Shown here one piece after another: positions 60,600-64,000 of a DNA stretch of 64,000 bases. The translations under genes were made by a program, and so were the position numbers. Below the pieces are notes generated by a model that worked only from the letters and a program-made list of their open reading frames with translations, did not search any database and was not told the DNA's origin. Position 1 is the stretch's first letter; each line of letters opens with the position of its first letter. The DNA is from Streptomyces justiciae (lineage in GTDB: Bacteria > Actinomycetota > Actinomycetes > Streptomycetales > Streptomycetaceae): positions 1 through 64,000 of the forward strand of contig NZ_JADDXU010000015.1 in NCBI RefSeq assembly GCF_015163075.1. The letters are read 5' to 3'.

Positions 60600-60741
60600 G
60601 AGTCATCATCGACGTCACGCGATGACGGGGTTGCCGCGCTGACACGTCCCTGAGAGATGTGCGTTCCGCCGACCCTCCTCCCGCGCACACCCCCCGCGCT
60701 TCTCTCTCCTCCCTCGGTACCTCCGTGAAAGGAGGGCTGGC

Positions 60742-62244
60742 ATGACGCCGATGTCATCAAGCCCCTCAGTCGACCGCGCCGTCCGGGCCCCCGCGGACGG
60801 GCGGTGGACCCCCCGCCTCGTCCTGCTGCTGGTGGCGCTCGCCTGGCCGACCCAGCTGCTGGCCGCCGGCGGCATCCTCGGCGCCAATGCCATCCCCGGC
60901 GTGGCACAGGCCTTCCACACCACCCAGGTGGCCTGGTTCGGCCTGACCCTGACGCTGGTGTCCATGCTGCTCACCCCCTTCGTGATCAAGCTGGGAGACC
61001 TCTACGGCAAGAAGCGCGTCATGCTCGCGATGACCGCCCTGGGCGCGCTGGGCGAAGCCCTCGCGGCCCTGGCCGGAAGCTTCTGGCTCGTGCTCGCCGG
61101 CCGTGCGGTGGCCGGCTGCTACGGACCGTTCGGCGCCCTGTCCTTCGCCGCGGTACGCGACGTCTTCCCGCCCCGGCTGGTCAAGCCCGCCAGCGGCATC
61201 ATGGGCAGCAGCGTCGGACTGGTCGCCCTCTTCTCCCCGTTCCTCGCCGGCTGGCTCGTCGACCACTGGGGCTACCGCGGCGTGCTGTGGTTCCTCGCCG
61301 CGGCCACCGCTGTGGCCTGCGCCCTGATCGCGTTCCTGGTCCCGGAGACACCCCGGCACGCCGCCGACTCGGGCTTCGACTGGCTGGGCGGCCTCGTCCT
61401 CGGCGGCGGCCTGACCTCCGTCGTCTACGCCGTCGGCCAGGCGCAGAGCTGGGGCTGGACGGACACCCGGACCCTGGGCTGGCTCCTGGCCGGCGCCATC
61501 GCCCTGATCGCCTTCTTCTTCGTGGAACGCGCCAGCGACCACCCCATCCTCGACCTGAGTGTGCTGCGCCGCCGCCCCGTCGCCCTCGCGCTCACCGCGG
61601 GCGGTCTCGCCCAGACCGTCGCCTTCACGATGCCCGGCCTGGCCATCCTGCTCGCCCTCTACCCGCACATCCCCGGCGTCTCGGCCGGCCTGGGCTGGAC
61701 GGCACACCACAACGCCGTCGTCAGCGTCAGCTGGAACCTGGTGATGTTCGGCACCGGCCTGCTCATCAGCCGCGCCCTGCGCCATCTCGACGTACGCCGC
61801 ATCTGGTGCGCGGGCCTGGCCGTCATGGCCGTCGGCTACGCCCTCGTCGGCGTCTACCACGGCACCGAACTCCAGCTCATCGTCACCTCCTGCATCGCCA
61901 ACGTCGGCGCGGGCATCGTCGTCGCGGGCGCCCCGGCGCTCGTCGTCGGCGTCGTCTCACGCGACGAACAGGGCCTGGGCAGCGGCATGCTGAACATGCT
62001 CATCAGCCTGTTCGGAGCCCTCGTCACCGCCGGCGCGTACGCCATCCTGGCCGCGGACAGCACGGTCGTCGACGGCACCGCGTTCTATCTCGACACGGGG
62101 TACACCTGGATCTTCTGGCTCGGATCACTGGTCACCGTGGCCGCGTTGCTGCTCTCGCTGTTCATTCCGCGCCTGCGCGAGCCGGAGGGCGAGAGTGCCG
62201 ACGGCGCCGAGGGCGGCCGCCCCGTCGAGCCCCAGGTGCCGTGA
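60742..62244 (+). CDS. MFS transporter (paralogue 2)
   Basis: 500-residue, 14-helix MFS protein with motif A IKLGDLYGKKRVM. It is paralogous to the transporter at 53685 over its whole length. The ATG at 60742 has GAAAGGAGGG upstream. It probably moves a related flavonoid glycoside, sugar or aglycone. It is controlled by TetR paralogue 2 through site 3. Confidence 0.9.
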   Translation: MTPMSSSPSVDRAVRAPADGRWTPRLVLLLVALAWPTQLLAAGGILGANAIPGVAQAFHTTQVAWFGLTLTLVSMLLTPFVIKLGDLYGKKRVMLAMTALGALGEALAALAGSFWLVLAGRAVAGCYGPFGALSFAAVRDVFPPRLVKPASGIMGSSVGLVALFSPFLAGWLVDHWGYRGVLWFLAAATAVACALIAFLVPETPRHAADSGFDWLGGLVLGGGLTSVVYAVGQAQSWGWTDTRTLGWLLAGAIALIAFFFVERASDHPILDLSVLRRRPVALALTAGGLAQTVAFTMPGLAILLALYPHIPGVSAGLGWTAHHNAVVSVSWNLVMFGTGLLISRALRHLDVRRIWCAGLAVMAVGYALVGVYHGTELQLIVTSCIANVGAGIVVAGAPALVVGVVSRDEQGLGSGMLNMLISLFGALVTAGAYAILAADSTVVDGTAFYLDTGYTWIFWLGSLVTVAALLLSLFIPRLREPEGESADGAEGGRPVEPQVP

Positions 62245-62486
62245 GGAGCCGCTCCGCCCCGGGGTCTCGTCCGGCGACGCGCGCGCGATCCGGTGATGCC
62301 GGCTGATGCCAGGAGCATGTGGCCTCGCTTGTGTGAGGCGGTGGCCACCGGCTCGGCCATGACGAGATGAGTCATGGCTTGGGTCCGAGATCCCACAACT
62401 GCGGGATTCGACAGACCGCCCGTAGAGCGGTGGGCTACCGTACGAACACGCTGAGTCGCCGCCGTCGACGGTTGTGGAGGAACCCC

Positions 62487-63023
62487 GTGTCATCACCTTG
62501 CGACCCGCAGCATGCCCCGGCCGGCGATGTGGGTGCGGCTCTCATGATGATCGACTCCCGGCTCAAATCCGTGTACGACGGGAGAGCCACCGCCGATCCC
62601 GAACAGCAGCAACTGACCGACCAGTTCACCGCCTCCCTGGGCCCCCGAGGAGCGCGGGACCTGATCGACGGCGCGTGCACGCTCATCTACATGTTCATGC
62701 GGTGGCTTCAACTGGCCCACGAGAGCCAGGACAAGGACGTCATCGAGTACGTCGTGCCCAGCCTCGTGGCGTCACTGCGCCAGATGCCCAAGAGCGTCCG
62801 CCCCGAGGCCATCCCGACCATGGCCGGCCTGGTCATCGCGGCCGGCACCGGCCTGAGCCCGAGCCTGTGGCGCCGGCAGTACGGAGACTGGACCGCGAGC
62901 GAGATGAACGCCCTGGAGGCCACGGCCCTGTTGCTCGCGGAACACATCAACAGGATCACGGGTGACCGGGACTTCGCGATCCGTCTGATCTCCGAGGCGT
63001 TGTCTGGTTCGACCCAGGACTGA
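62487..63023 (+). CDS. Conserved-looking helical protein of unknown function
   Basis: 178 residues; family not recognised. Mostly alpha-helical and soluble, with GACTLIYMFMRWLQLAHESQDKDVIEYVVPSLVASLRQMP and SLWRRQYGDWTASEMNALEATALLLAEHINRITGD. The GTG at 62487 has TGGAGG six bases upstream; the Arg-rich frame before it is untranslated. It is monocistronic, 242 bases after the MFS gene, with no visible link to it. Confidence 0.72.
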   Translation: MSSPCDPQHAPAGDVGAALMMIDSRLKSVYDGRATADPEQQQLTDQFTASLGPRGARDLIDGACTLIYMFMRWLQLAHESQDKDVIEYVVPSLVASLRQMPKSVRPEAIPTMAGLVIAAGTGLSPSLWRRQYGDWTASEMNALEATALLLAEHINRITGDRDFAIRLISEALSGSTQD

Positions 63024-63149
63024 CGAGGCCGTACTCGCGCCAGGGTGTACTCATCTGTCGGCGGCCTCTGCGCCCACGCCGCGGCCCCGCCTGGCAAGTT
63101 GGGCCTGCGGACGGCGCGGCAGAAGCTCCTGCCGCCGCCAGGGCCACGT

Positions 63150-63551
63150 TCACCTGTACGTCGACACCGTGTTGCGATGGTCGCTGGATTCCGCCGCTTG
63201 GCCACCGACTGCCTGTTGCAAGGCGGTCTCCAGCCGGTCGCGGGCCTGAAGCTGGGCGGCGATCCGTTCATTGAGGACCGTGAGACGTTCCCGTGCGACC
63301 TGTAGGCCCTTGTCGGAGGGCGGTGCCGCGGCCACATCGCCGTCGAGGCACGGCAGGAACATTCGTACGTCCTCCAGGGTCAGCCCGGCAGCCAGCAGGT
63401 AGCGGATGTTGCCGACGCGCACCACGGCCCGCTCGTCGTAGACGCGGTAGCCGTTGAAGGCCCGTTCGCAAGAGATCAGCCCGGCCTGCTCGTAGTGCCG
63501 CAGCGCACGAGCGGTCGTCCCGGTCGACCTGGCCAGCTCACCGATCCGCAC
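63150..63551 (-). CDS. MerR-family regulator
   Basis: 133 residues. The MerR HTH is VRIGELARSTGTTARALRHYEQAGLISCERAFNGYRVYDERAV; a coiled-coil dimerisation helix follows (RERLTVLNERIAAQLQARDRLETALQ). Between them CLDG holds a single Cys, so it is not a classical metal sensor. The GTG at 63551 has GGGAGG upstream; a GTG at 63572 is the alternative. It lies 26 bases downstream of the SDR gene on the same strand and probably regulates it. Confidence 0.88.
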   Translation of the reverse strand: MRIGELARSTGTTARALRHYEQAGLISCERAFNGYRVYDERAVVRVGNIRYLLAAGLTLEDVRMFLPCLDGDVAAAPPSDKGLQVARERLTVLNERIAAQLQARDRLETALQQAVGGQAAESSDHRNTVSTYR

Positions 63552-63577
63552 CCGCCCCACCTCCCGGGCCACTCCTA

Positions 63578-64000
63578 TCACGCCACGACCGCTCCGCCGT
63601 CGACCGGGAGCACCACTCCGGTGACGAACGAGGCGGACGGGGCGGCAAGCTGGGTGATCGCCCAGGCCACCTCCCCGGGGCGGCCGATCCGCGCCAGCGG
63701 AGTGTGCGACAACTGCCACTCCCGCACCGCGGCCCTCCGCTCCGGCGTCAGCCCCTGGTGCTCGCCGATGGGGGTGTCGATCGCGCCGGGCGCGACTGCC
63801 ACCACCCGGATTCCTCGGGATGCCAGTTCGACCGCCCAGCTGCGGGTCAGCAGTTCCAGAGCGGTCTTCGTCGCCGCGTAGACCGAGCTGCCCGGCCAGG
63901 CCCGCTGTCCCACCGATGTACTGACATTGACGATCACCCCGCGCGACGCCTCCAGGAACGGCAGCGCGGCCTGAGCCAGCAGTATGGGAGCGACGAGGTT
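63578..64000 (-). CDS. Short-chain dehydrogenase/reductase, 5' part beyond the window
   Basis: C-terminal 140 residues of an SDR; the N-terminal Rossmann half lies past the right edge. Visible are the catalytic Ser region VIVNVSTSVGQRAW, active site YAATK (YxxxK), AVELASRGIRVVAVAPGAIDTP and the closing FVTGVVLPVDGG. Substrate unknown. It is followed by the merR-like gene in the same direction. Confidence 0.9.
   Translation of the reverse strand, partial: NLVAPILLAQAALPFLEASRGVIVNVSTSVGQRAWPGSSVYAATKTALELLTRSWAVELASRGIRVVAVAPGAIDTPIGEHQGLTPERRAAVREWQLSHTPLARIGRPGEVAWAITQLAAPSASFVTGVVLPVDGGAVVA

Overview
This 64 kb window comes from a high-GC actinobacterium, almost certainly a Streptomyces. 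Codon third positions are nearly all G/C, many genes start with GTG, several gene pairs overlap by ATGA/GTGA, and the content includes a whiE-type spore-pigment polyketide cluster, a class F sortase and two TTA (bldA-type) codons. No rRNA, tRNA, CRISPR array or intact insertion sequence was recognised.

Layout. (A) 0-8.4 kb: a catabolic locus for a small hydroxy-acid or acid sugar. A six-gene leftward operon (Asp/Glu-racemase-like, TIM-barrel isomerase, isocitrate/isopropylmalate-dehydrogenase-like, OtnK kinase, OtnC decarboxylase, RraA-like aldolase) is followed by a FadR-type repressor and a divergent CitMHS transporter plus cupin. Both promoter regions carry the same CCGGT-type operator. 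(B) 8.6-18.5 kb: a whiE-like aromatic polyketide (spore pigment) cluster: FAD hydroxylase, SchA/CurD protein, cupin, KS-alpha, CLF, ACP, two cyclases and a convergent O-methyltransferase. A class F sortase and a probable surface protein lie inside it. (C) 18.5-36 kb: accessory and housekeeping genes: beta-helix secreted protein, Nudix, KatG, TetR/MFS pair with a four-site operator array, second MFS, SpoIIE phosphatase plus separate MASE1 sensor, OmpR-type two-component system, GT-C membrane glycosyltransferase, metallo-beta-lactamase-fold protein, SHOCT, DUF6325-like and DUF1963-like proteins.

(D) 35.8-48.4 kb: a compact divergent locus built around a 1484-residue CHAT-domain protease-like protein and a 1439-residue Ser/Thr kinase with two beta-propellers and TPRs. 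It is flanked by small proteins, a membrane protein and a Cys-rich protein. It looks like a signal-activated protease/kinase conflict or cell-fate system and is the least explained part of the window.

(E) 48.4-62.2 kb: a probable plant flavonoid-glycoside degradation island. It holds two GH78 alpha-L-rhamnosidases, a GH1 beta-glucosidase, a QueD-type monocupin quercetinase, an alpha/beta hydrolase, two paralogous MFS transporters, two paralogous TetR regulators sharing CTAG palindromes, a MarR regulator with a near-perfect operator, and two XapX membrane peptides. Together these could take rutin-like compounds to the depside and beyond. (F) 62.5-64 kb: an unknown protein, a MerR regulator and a truncated SDR gene running off the right edge.
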